Shown here: in pieces, positions 1 through 6,856 of the stretch
Numbering within the stretch: position 1 is the stretch's first letter
Layout: each line of letters begins with the position of its first letter
NCBI GenBank assembly: GCA_937859005.1
Contig: CALLYR010000404.1
Coordinates: 1-11,217, forward strand
Reading direction: 5' to 3'
Source: an uncultured Paracoccus sp.
GTDB taxonomy: Bacteria > Pseudomonadota > Alphaproteobacteria > Rhodobacterales > Rhodobacteraceae
DNA length: 11,217 nucleotides
Program-made: the position numbers and the translations under genes
The notes under the pieces: model-generated
What the model was told of the DNA's origin: nothing
Databases searched by the model: none
Seen by the model: the letters and a program-made list of their open reading frames with translations, nothing else

Positions 1-6
1 CTCGGA

Positions 7-120
7 TTACACCGGCTGCGCCGATGAAATTACACCACGCCCGTGGACGCTACCGTGAAATGCACGGCGCCGGAGTAGCGCCGAATCCTCTGGAGCGATC
101 CCGATCTCGGCGAGGGTCAT
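7..120 (-). CDS. Tiny 37-aa ORF overlapping the end of the upstream broken gene
   Basis: The ATG at 118-120 overlaps the TGA stop (117-119) of the preceding minus-strand reading frame in an ATGA arrangement typical of translationally coupled genes. The product would be 37 residues, starting MTLAEIGIAPEDSALL and ending at a TAA at 7-9. No domain is recognisable at this size. ATGA coupling is the only positive evidence, and the upstream gene is itself frame-broken, so this may be chance or a remnant of a larger neighbouring gene. Confidence 0.2.
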   Translation of the reverse strand: MTLAEIGIAPEDSALLRRRAFHGSVHGRGVISSAQPV

Positions 121-693
121 TTGCGGGATCCCATCCACGCGAGGCGTTCATGAGAGGACATGGCCGCCCAGGTTTTGCGCGCGTCATCTGCGGTCATCCT
201 CCCTGCCGTGATCAGGTCCGCAATTACCCATGCTGATCCAATCGGTGGCCTGGTCCTGCGCGTGCAACCAGCCGAACCATCCGTCGAGGACGTCCAAAAC
301 ATAGGCCGCCTGCAAGCTGGCCTCGCCCAGATACCCCTTCCGAGTGTCAGCCGGGCGCACGGCATCCATGATCAATCGAGCCCGGAGGCCACGAACCGCG
401 GCGCACTGCTCTGGGCTACCGGTTAGCGCCGGCAGAGTGAACTCCCGCTCGATGCCCTCGAAATGTCGCCAGATCTCGCACGGCTCGGCGTAGATCTTCT
501 GCAACCTGCGGCCCGTGTCCCGACGGTCCGCAGCCACGAGCTGATGGCTGCCGGTGTGTCCGCAGCCCCTCCTGATGGTGTGCCGTTCGCTCGGCCTCTG
601 GTTCTCTCCCTGCCCAGGAAGCGTTGGGCTTGCGCTGCTTCCTGAACTGGAAGCAGGGCCTCGTGGTCCTGCCCGGGAACGCCCAACGCACTT
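117..693 (-). pseudogene. Frame-broken gene with a Cys/His-containing N-terminal part, phage-like
   Basis: No single frame gives a convincing protein, but two frames join well. One frame, open from just after a stop near 696, gives a CGH-type segment (RRGCGHTGSHQL), then DRRDTGRRLQKIYAEPCEIW and a helical stretch to YVLDVLDGWFGWLHAQDQATDWI. At about 235-245 the sensible reading moves to another frame: AWVIADLITAGRMTADD, then ARKTWAAMSSHERLAWMGSRK and TGA. The CGH...PCxxW arrangement resembles small zinc-binding modules common in phage and plasmid proteins; that resemblance is from memory and weak. The start is unknown; GTG and TTG candidates lie near 684-697 in other frames. Either a decayed gene or a sequencing indel would explain the break. 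Function not recognised. Confidence 0.35.
621..689. repeat. Nested inverted repeat (potential hairpin or cruciform)
   Basis: The outer arms GCGTTGGGC (621-629) and GCCCAACGC (681-689) are perfect 9-bp complements. Inside them CTGCTTCC (635-642) and GGAAGCAG (649-656) form a perfect 8-bp stem with a 6-nt loop. The structure sits at the presumed 5' end of the broken gene at 117-693. There is no T-tract on either side, so a Rho-independent terminator is unlikely. It could be an attachment or transposon remnant, or chance in GC-rich DNA. Confidence 0.35.
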
Positions 694-737
694 TCACCAG
701 AATATCTTCGAAAAGTCGTTCGATGCCTGAGTATGTG

Positions 738-1333
738 CTATTTCCGCAATATCAGCGACCTGGCGCGTTCGTACTCCATTGCCGCTCGAGTTGCAGCAAA
801 TCGTTCGATCCGCTCGTGGGCGGCTTCGGTCGCGCGCCAATGCTGCTCTTCCATCGCGAACTGCCGCACCGCGCATCGGCGGAGATAGCCGGCATTCCAG
901 TTCGACGGACGATCAGCGGCAGTCTCGGAAATCGACCGCAATTCCTCGTCAGTTCCGAACATGAACGGTCGGCCAGCGCGCGTCGCTTCCGACCAGTTGC
1001 GGACATGCGCGAGATATATCCGCTCGACAGCATAGCGCAGAGCAACAAGCCGATTATCGAATGGGTTCAGTCGCAACTGTGGATGATCACCATCCTGACG
1101 CCGCCCGCCAGCTTCCTGGTCGGGAAATCCTCCTCCGGCGCCTCCACCTCGCAGCGAGTGCATGCCTTGTACCAGCGCCCGTTCTTCCAGACATGGCCGC
1201 AATTGCGATGACGGATTCGATGGCCTTCTGGAATCGGTCCGTATGCCTGCTCCCAGTTCCGCCGACGCTCCCGGATCAATCGGCTGTCGGCCTTGATCAA
1301 CACATATCCATGATCCCCGACAAACCGCAGCAT
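738..1333 (-). pseudogene. Frameshifted HNH-endonuclease-like gene
   Basis: The first part (ATG at 1331-1333) reads MLRFVGDHGYVLIKADSRL, then RRNWEQAYGPIPEGHRIRH and a Cys-containing stretch, ending early at a TGA near 1067. This matches the usual opening of homing-type HNH nucleases, with a GYVxxx strand and a GPIPxGxxIxH turn. From about 1110 a second frame continues as DGDHPQLRLNPFDNRLVAL, resembling the HNH signature NPxDNRxxNLR, and then a helical C-terminus ending EYERARSLILRK with TAG at 738-740. Joining the frames at about 1085-1130 gives a protein of about 198 residues. HNH enzymes cut or nick DNA and are frequent in phages and mobile elements. The family call rests on motif memory; the frame break is seen directly. 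Loss of function is likely unless the break is a sequencing error. Confidence 0.45.
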
Positions 1334-1404
1334 TCCATTCCCAACCTGCCATTACGGGAGGGAATTAGGTAAATCGCGATCAGGTCCGAAAATCGGATCG
1401 GGCG

Positions 1405-2031
1405 TCAGGTTGGCTCCGCTCCAGTTTCCAGAAATCCGTCCGGTAGCGGCCGCTGCAGTCCGCGCGCCTCGCTCCATGGAGCCGTCATCCACATCTCCCA
1501 GTCGTCCGGCTCCGCCAGGATCACCGGCATGGCCTTGGGGTGGATCGCCCCGACCTCGGCGTTGGGCGTGGTCGTCAGGAACGCGAACAGGTCATCGACC
1601 GTCTCTCCGTCCTTCACCTTGCGCACGGAGCGCCAGGCGCGTGTCTCCAGGCCGGCAAAGAACAATGGCCGATCCTCCGCCGGCTTGAACCAGACAGGCT
1701 TCCTGTCCGGCCCCGGCTCGGAGAAGGACGTCAGCGGCACCAGACAGCGATGCTCGGGGCCAAGCCATCTGCGCCAGTGCGGCGATCCGGTGTTGCGGAT
1801 GTTGGTGACGCCAGGATCCCGTGCCGTCTTCATGTGCATTGGCGGCGTCGGCATCCCCCATCGCGCCATGGCAAGCTCTCGCACCCCCTCCTTGCCGTTG
1901 CGGACGATCGGCGCCTGCTGGTCAGGATAGATCCCCGGCAGAGGTGGCAGGTTGCCGGTCAGGTCGTGCATGGCGCGGGCGATCTCGCGGATTGCCTGCT
2001 GGCCGCGGGTCTGGCTGTAGAGGTTGCACAT
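1405..2031 (-). CDS. SRAP-domain protein (YedK/HMCES family), abasic-site DNA-protein crosslink enzyme
   Basis: The 208-residue protein begins MCNLYSQTRGQQA, so Cys2 becomes N-terminal after Met removal. In this family Cys2 forms a thiazolidine crosslink with abasic sites in single-stranded DNA, protecting them during replication. The other active-site residues known from YedK have clear counterparts: Asn77 in TNIRNT, Glu105 in RCLVPLTSFSEPG and His164 in AIHPKAMPVIL. The C-terminal WMTAPW segment and the length (family about 200-230) also fit. The open frame extends 73 codons further upstream to 2250, but that part overlaps the neighbouring GIY-YIG gene, and only the MCN start places Cys2 correctly; TGAGGGC just before it is a plausible ribosome site. 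The upstream gene's stop lies 4 bp before the ATG, so the two are probably co-transcribed. The gene appears intact although its neighbours are broken. Confidence 0.93.
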   Translation of the reverse strand: MCNLYSQTRGQQAIREIARAMHDLTGNLPPLPGIYPDQQAPIVRNGKEGVRELAMARWGMPTPPMHMKTARDPGVTNIRNTGSPHWRRWLGPEHRCLVPLTSFSEPGPDRKPVWFKPAEDRPLFFAGLETRAWRSVRKVKDGETVDDLFAFLTTTPNAEVGAIHPKAMPVILAEPDDWEMWMTAPWSEARGLQRPLPDGFLETGAEPT

Positions 2032-2035
2032 GCCC

Positions 2036-2506
2036 TCAGATCTCAGCCGGCAGCAATGCGCTGGGCGCCTGCTGAAGAGCAGCAAGGGTTTCTTTTCGCC
2101 GAGCCATCGTCTCGTGCCTCTCCTGGGCCTCGCGATCCTTGAAGAAGGATGCAGTGGGCGCCAGACGTTCCATAGCATCTTCCACTTCATCCAGCGAGAC
2201 GCGGAAAAACTCCTTGCGCATGTTGGACATGTTGATCCTGCGATCTGCAAATTCCCTATGCAGGGCTGCCTCGAGTCCAGGCGCGTCTTCCGAATGGATC
2301 ATGGCATGCGTATCGAAGGAGAACGGCACCCGCGCATCACCCAGTTCGCGAACCCGATCATCCGGATCGAGGCGACGGGTCAGGCCGCTCTTCACTACGT
2401 TTTCGCTGAGCAAACCCACGTTGGAGATGATGTAGACATACCCGCATTTCGTCATCTCGGCCATGGAGCGCGCTCGCTCGCTCGCTCGCGGCTTGTGCCG
2501 CGGCAA
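2036..2506 (-). CDS. GIY-YIG nuclease-fold (T5orf172/MUG113) domain protein, probably 5'-truncated by frameshifts
   Basis: The frame carries a recognisable T5orf172/MUG113 domain: GYVYIISNVG (GIY strand), VVKSGLTRRLDPDDRVRELG (YIG strand and conserved Arg), PFSFDTHAMIHSEDAP, LEAALHREFADRRIN (likely catalytic Glu in LE, then LH) and RKEFFRVS. Members are GIY-YIG-fold nucleases found in phages and next to mobile DNA, often at the end of long coiled-coil proteins with an N-terminal DUF4041. Here the frame opens only at a TTG (2504-2506); the first ATGs are at 2464 (MAEM) and 2455 (MTKCGY), which would give about 140 residues. The usual KIG of the second strand is KSG. The ASERARSMAEM lead-in is the normal coiled-coil end, so the real N-terminus lies out of frame upstream. 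It precedes the SRAP gene by 4 bp. Confidence 0.75.
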   Translation of the reverse strand: MPRHKPRASERARSMAEMTKCGYVYIISNVGLLSENVVKSGLTRRLDPDDRVRELGDARVPFSFDTHAMIHSEDAPGLEAALHREFADRRINMSNMRKEFFRVSLDEVEDAMERLAPTASFFKDREAQERHETMARRKETLAALQQAPSALLPAEI

Positions 2507-2697
2507 AGGGCTGCCTCCAGTTCCGCAACCTTCGAGGCATCTGCGTCTGCTTCGCTATGATCGCGCTCGGGGAGCAACTGGTATTTACGCTCCTCAGCCA
2601 CTTCCTGCCAGAGGGCCAGTGACGGAAGCCCTGGTCTGACCTCTGCCGATCTCCATGAACGAGGGGATCGGGACATGAAGAAGCGCGAGGCAGCCAT
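2452..2697 (-). pseudogene. Out-of-frame coiled-coil front part of the GIY-YIG gene
   Basis: In the frame starting at 2697 the segment WQEVAEERKYQLLPERDHSE, then ADADASKVAELEAAL, reads like the charged coiled coil that normally precedes this GIY-YIG domain. It can be rejoined by two small edits. Removing one T from the run at 2505-2507 moves the reading to AAAQAASE. Removing one AGCG unit from the repeat at 2471-2489 moves it to RARSMAEMTKCGYVYII. The result is a continuous AELEAALAAAQAASERARSM helix entering the domain. The expected DUF4041 part further upstream (beyond about 2700) was not recognised, so the gene is probably also truncated there. Confidence 0.5.
2471..2489. repeat. Tetranucleotide tandem repeat (CGCT)4 plus CGC
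   Basis: Nineteen bases with perfect 4-nt periodicity, read as AGCG units on the coding (minus) strand. The tract lies exactly at the junction between the coiled-coil frame and the GIY-YIG frame, so gain or loss of one unit changes the reading frame. The array is short, so simple replication slippage is more likely than a developed phase-variation switch. Confidence 0.85.
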
Positions 2698-3494
2698 GAC
2701 GCGGGCTTCAGGGCTCGCGTGGAGCTGGAAGCCGCAAGGGGCGAGGGCACCGCGGGCAGCCGCCTGCCCTGATCTACTTCAACAGCATCGAAACCGATCG
2801 GCAGGGGCAGGCAATGGCTTCAATCAGCCGGAAACCTCTCCAAGGATCGGGGAGCAGTTCAATCCGAAGGGCGTCGTCTGCTGAGGCAGCGGCTCCCGGC
2901 TGGAGCGTCGGCGACGTGAAAAGGCACCACACCGTATGGGCAACTGATCGACATGATCGGGTTCGGAACAACCACAACCGGACAGCGCGCCGACAGCTCG
3001 ACCAGGTGAGTTGGACCCGATCCGCGCATCACCATACCGGCCCGCAGCATGTGACGCCGCAATCCATGAGACCTGACACATGTGCGCATCCGCTCACCGG
3101 TCCGGCCGGCCGACAAAACTTGTGCGTCGAAGGGCGCATCCACAGACGACCCTCCTGCCGCAAGGTTCCGATGTCACGAGTTTAACCGAGTACGTCCGCC
3201 ACCGTTGCCTCCTCCTTTGTCGGCAGCGCGGACGTCTGTGGTCTTGCCGCCGGTTTCCAGGCCACCGAGGAACCTGCAGACTGCCGATTGCTCCTTCATC
3301 GGCAGCATCCTCAAGGCCACTCCGCCGACTCTCGGGAACCGAGAGCGGAAAGGGACCCGCCTGACTTTCATGATGACAGGTTTTCATGGCACCGCGTGGT
3401 TTCATCCGCACACCTCCTGCTCCTGCATTGCACAGGGCAAGAAGGTGTCCGGGCAGGCGGCAGGGCAGGGGGCGTGAGAGTGAAACCGGGCCGG
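2698..3494. other. About 800 bp with no recognisable gene
   Basis: Short open frames occur on both strands (for example 2814-3185 plus, 2859-3143 minus, 3174-3371 minus), but none shows a recognisable domain, consistent codon usage or a good ribosome site. They are rich in Arg, Ser, Pro and Gly as chance frames in GC-rich DNA are. The segment separates the broken accessory genes from the stress-type genes and probably holds the decayed front of the GIY-YIG gene and other mobile-element debris. I saw no clear insertion-sequence ends or direct repeats. Confidence 0.5.
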
Positions 3495-3755
3495 TCAGCC
3501 TTTTCCCTCGTCTCCCGGCTGGCCGTCATGCTTGTTGTGTTGGCTTTCCTGGTTTTCCCCCCTGACCGCCGGATCGCCGTCCTCGCTTGCCAGGGGGGTG
3601 GGATCGTCGGGAAGATCGGTTTCGGTGATGCGGTCGCGCACGCTCCTGGGCGTGTTCAAATAGGGACGAGGGTCGAAGTCCTTGTCCGCATTACTCGTAT
3701 CCACGCGCTTCTCGATGATCTGGCGCTGCTGCTGGTGGGTCTTGGTGCCGCTCAT
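3495..3755 (-). CDS. Small hydrophilic protein, third gene of a predicted general-stress cluster
   Basis: The 86-residue protein starts MSGTKTHQQQRQIIEKRVDT and continues with NADKDFDPRPYLNTPRSV and a C-terminus rich in Asp, Glu, Gln, Asn and Gly. It has no signal peptide, membrane segment or Cys and is probably disordered. The start is set by the strong AAAGGAGG six bases before the ATG at 3755; a more upstream ATG at 3773 overlaps this site and is rejected. It lies 87 bp downstream of the next small gene, on the same strand. I do not know a defined function; small proteins with the KTHxQQ...NADxDFDP pattern occur in alphaproteobacteria, from memory. A general-stress role is inferred from the neighbours and the upstream EcfG promoter. 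Confidence 0.75.
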   Translation of the reverse strand: MSGTKTHQQQRQIIEKRVDTSNADKDFDPRPYLNTPRSVRDRITETDLPDDPTPLASEDGDPAVRGENQESQHNKHDGQPGDEGKG

Positions 3756-3842
3756 CACGGGCCTCCTTTGCATGGGTTCCCAAGGGCCGGGCTGCCGATC
3801 TGCACGGTTTCCCGCGGCCTTGGCGCGGAAACGTCCTTCCGC

Positions 3843-4040
3843 CTATTTGTTCTCGCGGCCCCTCTGCAGAGGATCGATGCCGCCCTCGGGGGTGGTGTCG
3901 TTCATGACATCTCCCTCGAAGGTATTCTCGCCGCCGATCTCCGGGTCCGACCGGTCGGCGCCCTTCGAACTGCCGATGCCGGGATCATTTCGCAGATCCG
4001 CGTCGGACGGCTGGTGGGTCTTGGGATGTTTGCTGGTCAT
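3843..4040 (-). CDS. Small acidic hydrophilic protein, second gene of the cluster
   Basis: The 65-residue protein begins MTSKHPKTHQPSDADLRNDP and is dominated by Asp, Gly, Pro, Ser, Asn and Lys, with almost no large hydrophobic residues and no predicted helix or membrane segment. AAGGAAGG stands six bases before the ATG (4038-4040), a strong ribosome site that supports a real gene despite its size. The opening KTHQ echoes the next gene's KTHQQQ, which hints at common ancestry or a shared role. About 100 bp separates it from the upstream small gene; a weak hairpin (4119-4142, 6-bp arms) lies there but lacks a T-tract. Function unknown; probably a cytoplasmic, disordered stress-type protein. 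Confidence 0.68.
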   Translation of the reverse strand: MTSKHPKTHQPSDADLRNDPGIGSSKGADRSDPEIGGENTFEGDVMNDTTPEGGIDPLQRGRENK

Positions 4041-4141
4041 CTGCTGCCTTCCTTTCCAGGGCTTGGCGATGCTGCCCGCAGGATCGAGGCGTTCGGCCTG
4101 ATGGAGGGCCGATGCGACAGGCTCCTCGGGCGACCTGAGCC

Positions 4142-4453
4142 TTACCGGCTGCCGCTCTCTTGCGTCGTTACGTCATCGGCATCCGGGCGCTCGTCCGCCA
4201 GCTTTTCCCTGTCGACGGGACCGGGCTCGCCCGCACCCGCAGCATGGTTGCCCACATGTTCGTGATGCTGCTGCGTCTGGACGTGACGGGAATCCAGGCC
4301 GCGCTGTTCCGAATGGCGCGAGGTGTCGCGGTTCGACAGGATTTCGGTGCGCGGCAGGGCATCAAGTTCTTCCGGGGTCATTCCACCCGTGCCATCGCCC
4401 TTGCCCTGATCCTGCTGTCCCGCGCCGAACTTCTTGCTGCTTGCATTCGCCAT
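4142..4453 (-). CDS. Small hydrophilic protein led by an EcfG-type promoter
   Basis: The 103-residue protein begins MANASSKKFGAGQQDQGKGD, followed by GTGGMTPEELDALPRTEILS and a His/Gln-rich stretch (HVQTQQHHEHVGNH). It is highly polar, with one short possible helix (MTPEELDALPRTEIL), and looks like a disordered, hydrophilin-type stress protein. AGGGGAAA provides a ribosome site upstream of the ATG at 4451-4453. A near-consensus EcfG promoter lies about 50 bp upstream on the same strand, so expression through the PhyR-NepR-EcfG general stress pathway is likely. It is the first of three small minus-strand genes. The exact biochemical role is not known. Confidence 0.75.
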   Translation of the reverse strand: MANASSKKFGAGQQDQGKGDGTGGMTPEELDALPRTEILSNRDTSRHSEQRGLDSRHVQTQQHHEHVGNHAAGAGEPGPVDREKLADERPDADDVTTQESGSR

Positions 4454-4501
4454 GAGCTTTCCCCTGTCTGAGCCCGCAATTGCGCGGACGCCCGGGACCT
4501 C

Positions 4502-4527
4502 AACGAAAAGCGGCCTGCGATGTTCCC
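4502..4527 (-). promoter_or_regulatory. Predicted EcfG (general stress sigma factor) promoter
   Basis: Read on the minus strand, GGGAAC (4522-4527) is followed after exactly 16 bases by CGTT (4502-4505). This matches the alphaproteobacterial EcfG consensus GGAAC-N16/17-CGTT. It faces the small hydrophilic gene starting at 4453, about 50 bp away, leaving a sensible 5' leader. No equivalent motif was found by eye before the other two small genes, so they may be read from this promoter. Confidence 0.75.
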
Positions 4528-4624
4528 GTCCCAGTTGCGCGGTTGCCGCTATTTGCCCGGGACGGGGGCTTTCCGCTTCAGGTCGGGAATACCCGTCGGC
4601 CCGGGACTCGGGCGAAGGGGCTTT

Positions 4625-5728
4625 TCATGCGTCCGCTCTGAACGGTTCCATGATGGCCTTGTGCCGGGCAGCCTGTCGGGCGACCTCGGCGTCGCGTTCC
4701 TGCCGGGTCAGATTTGCCCAGGGTGCTGCGCTTTCGATCATGCCCAAGTCCAGCAGCCTGGATTGGATGGCGGCAAGATCGACCTCGCCGAACGAACTGC
4801 GGCCGGGCCGCCCGCCCGGCTGAAGCACCCAGTCGTTCACCAGGGCGTTGATCTCGGTCGCCTCCATCCCCTTGAATTCGCGCAGCTGCCTTTCAAGGTG
4901 GCTGCCGACAGGGGTGCTGCGCCGGGTGATGATGGCGACCTTCTGACCCGCATTGCCGACGTGGCCGACCATATGCACGGGCGAGCAGTCGGTGGCGATG
5001 ATATGGGTTGCGGCCTTGTATCGGGCGATCTGATGGGCCGTCGTCTGCTTCTGGGGGTGATAGATTTCGTACCCTTCGGCGGCCAGATACGCCTCCAGCC
5101 GGGATTCGCCCAGGATGCTGCCCCGGTCGGGCGGCAGCCGGGAACGCGAGATATAGATTTTCCGTCCCCCTTCGGGCGCGATGTCATGGCCGGCCCAGCG
5201 GTTGACGTAATCGCGGAACCTGGCGCTGCCGCCGACGAGGTCGTTCATGCCGAATCCCTGCCGCGGCACCACCAGTTCCTCGACCCGGACCGGGGCGCTG
5301 ACAAGACGGACGGGAATCCTGACGTTGAAGGCGTCGAATATCGCCTGATATCTGGCGAGCGCGTCGTCATAGGTGCCGATCACCTTCGGCGTCAGGATCA
5401 GGCTGTCCACCGGCGCGTCAAGATGATCCAGCGCCCAGACGCGGCTGAGCGTCTCGACGATGAAATGCCCGAAATGGCCATAGAAGACGCCCCCGAACAG
5501 ATGCCGTCCGGCAAGCGTTTCGACCTGCTGACCCGGCAGCAGCGCAGGGGGGGCGTTGACCGGCGTGCGGCTGTCGGTCCAGTTGCGCGCGTTCTCGACG
5601 AATGACCCGTCTGCGGTCAGCACGCCCGAGGGCTGTTCGCGCCGCAGGATCTGGGGCTGCGGCGGAATGACCAGCGCGTCGCGGTGAATGGTGATGTCGT
5701 CGGCGACATCTTCCAGGTCAAGATGCAT
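4625..5728 (-). CDS. Glycosyltransferase family 61 protein
   Basis: The 367-residue protein carries the GT61 (PF04577, formerly DUF563) hallmark GHFGHFIVETLSRVW at residues 84-98, with EELVVPRQGFG at about 150-160, the basic strand KIYISRSRLPPDRG at 190-203 and RYKAATHIIATDCSPVHM towards the C-terminus. These enzymes transfer sugars from nucleotide donors onto surface glycans; in bacteria they typically occur in polysaccharide clusters. No signal peptide or membrane segment is seen, so it probably acts on the cytoplasmic side. AGGAAG six bases before the ATG supports the start. The gene follows the rhamnosyltransferase gene after 204 bp and is a paralogue of the GT61 gene at 6857-7951, sharing the GHFGHF, QGFG and IYISR segments. 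Donor and acceptor cannot be told from sequence. Confidence 0.9.
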   Translation of the reverse strand: MHLDLEDVADDITIHRDALVIPPQPQILRREQPSGVLTADGSFVENARNWTDSRTPVNAPPALLPGQQVETLAGRHLFGGVFYGHFGHFIVETLSRVWALDHLDAPVDSLILTPKVIGTYDDALARYQAIFDAFNVRIPVRLVSAPVRVEELVVPRQGFGMNDLVGGSARFRDYVNRWAGHDIAPEGGRKIYISRSRLPPDRGSILGESRLEAYLAAEGYEIYHPQKQTTAHQIARYKAATHIIATDCSPVHMVGHVGNAGQKVAIITRRSTPVGSHLERQLREFKGMEATEINALVNDWVLQPGGRPGRSSFGEVDLAAIQSRLLDLGMIESAAPWANLTRQERDAEVARQAARHKAIMEPFRADA

Positions 5729-5932
5729 GGCGGCTTCCTGTCAGGGGGACATGGCGCGGGCAACGGGTGATCTGCGCCCGATGCGGGGCTTGGGTTCGCC
5801 GGTCTTCAAGGCAACGGAACCTGCCGGTCCTCTGTTTCCTGCGGCATGGTATCGCAGGGCGCTGGCCCGAATGGCGCATCCGCGGCCTGCCCGGCCAAGC
5901 CGCGTGGCATGTTGGGGCCGCCCGCATATCCC

Positions 5933-6805
5933 TCAGGCCGGTTCGGGCGTGGCGGGGGCGGTGGCCAGAAACTTGTCGAATCCGCACAGGGCCAGCCCTT
6001 CTTCCGTGAGGTAATCGAAATGCCGCGCGACCGCCTTGCGCAATTCATCGGGCGTGGCAGGGACCATGCCGCGCTTGCGCAGGACGCTGGCCTCGTGGCG
6101 CGGGGTGTCGTTGTCGCCGCGATGGGTCACGATATTGGGAAAGAACGGGTCCGTCACCGCCAGCAGGCGGTCGGGGATACGGAAATGCCCGAATTCGAAG
6201 ACCGAGTTGCGGGGATGGCGGACGCTGGCTCCGGCGCTGAAGAACGGAACGGGCCAGTGATAGACCCCTTCGGTCGGGCCATCCAGGACGCAATAATAAT
6301 TGGTCGAAAAGCTCAGCCCGAACATCGTGTTCTTCCACAGACCGGTGGCATGGCGGCGGGCGCGGCGGATGAATTCCTTCGATACGCAATCGTCGTCGTC
6401 CAGGCGGAACTGCAGCGTGTCGGCCAGCGGAATCGACAGCTCCTCCATCATCGCAAGCTGCGCTTCGGCGACATGCGTCGGCGGCAGGAAACGCAGCACC
6501 ACCTGTTCGATGGGCGCGCAAAGCTCGATCAGCCGCTCGCGCCAGGGCAGGGGCATCCGGTCCGAGGACAGGACGATGAAGGTGAAATCCTGATCCGTCT
6601 GGGCGGCCATCGATTTCAGCGTCAGATGTTCGAAGGTCGCCAGCCGCGCCTCCAGCCGTTCGGGCGCAAACAGTTCGACCGCCTTTTCCCGATAGATCTG
6701 TTCCAGATTTTCGTCCGGCTGATTGCGATAGGCCTTCCAGTCCCCGCGTCCCAGCATCGAAAACCGGCAGACGCCGACGATGTTGATCTTGTTCTTGGCG
6801 GCCAC
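5933..6805 (-). CDS. Putative rhamnosyl transferase (PF11316 type)
   Basis: From the GTG start the protein has 290 residues. It opens with KNKINIVGVCRFSMLGRGDW, has FEHLTLKSMAAQTDQDFTFIVLSSD at about 58-82, and the acidic metal/nucleotide-sugar motif RLDDDDC at 134-140, followed by WKNTMFGLSFSTNYYCVLDG and NSVFEFGHF. This order matches the family named putative rhamnosyl transferase, GT-A-like enzymes found in Rhodobacterales polysaccharide loci. The GTG at 6803-6805 is preferred because AGGAAAGGA lies just upstream; an in-frame ATG at 6850 has no ribosome site and would add 15 unlike residues. It lies between two GT61 genes on the same strand, so the three probably build one glycan. The sugar specificity is only the family's name, not shown here. 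Confidence 0.87.
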   Translation of the reverse strand: MAAKNKINIVGVCRFSMLGRGDWKAYRNQPDENLEQIYREKAVELFAPERLEARLATFEHLTLKSMAAQTDQDFTFIVLSSDRMPLPWRERLIELCAPIEQVVLRFLPPTHVAEAQLAMMEELSIPLADTLQFRLDDDDCVSKEFIRRARRHATGLWKNTMFGLSFSTNYYCVLDGPTEGVYHWPVPFFSAGASVRHPRNSVFEFGHFRIPDRLLAVTDPFFPNIVTHRGDNDTPRHEASVLRKRGMVPATPDELRKAVARHFDYLTEEGLALCGFDKFLATAPATPEPA

Positions 6806-6856
6806 GGTTTTCCTTTCCTGCGGCCGACAGTCGCCGTCCTGCCGCAGCATGCGTGT

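Noticed and set aside
2032..2250. N-terminal extension of the SRAP protein by 73 residues
   Set aside because: It would bury the catalytic Cys2 and overlaps the GIY-YIG coding frame.
4119..4142. Hairpin after the first small hydrophilic gene as a terminator
   Set aside because: The arms are only 6 bp with a 12-nt loop and no T-tract, and the downstream genes probably rely on readthrough.
3288..4265. 325-codon plus-strand frame
   Set aside because: It overlaps two minus-strand small genes with strong ribosome sites, and part of a third. The product has no recognisable domain.
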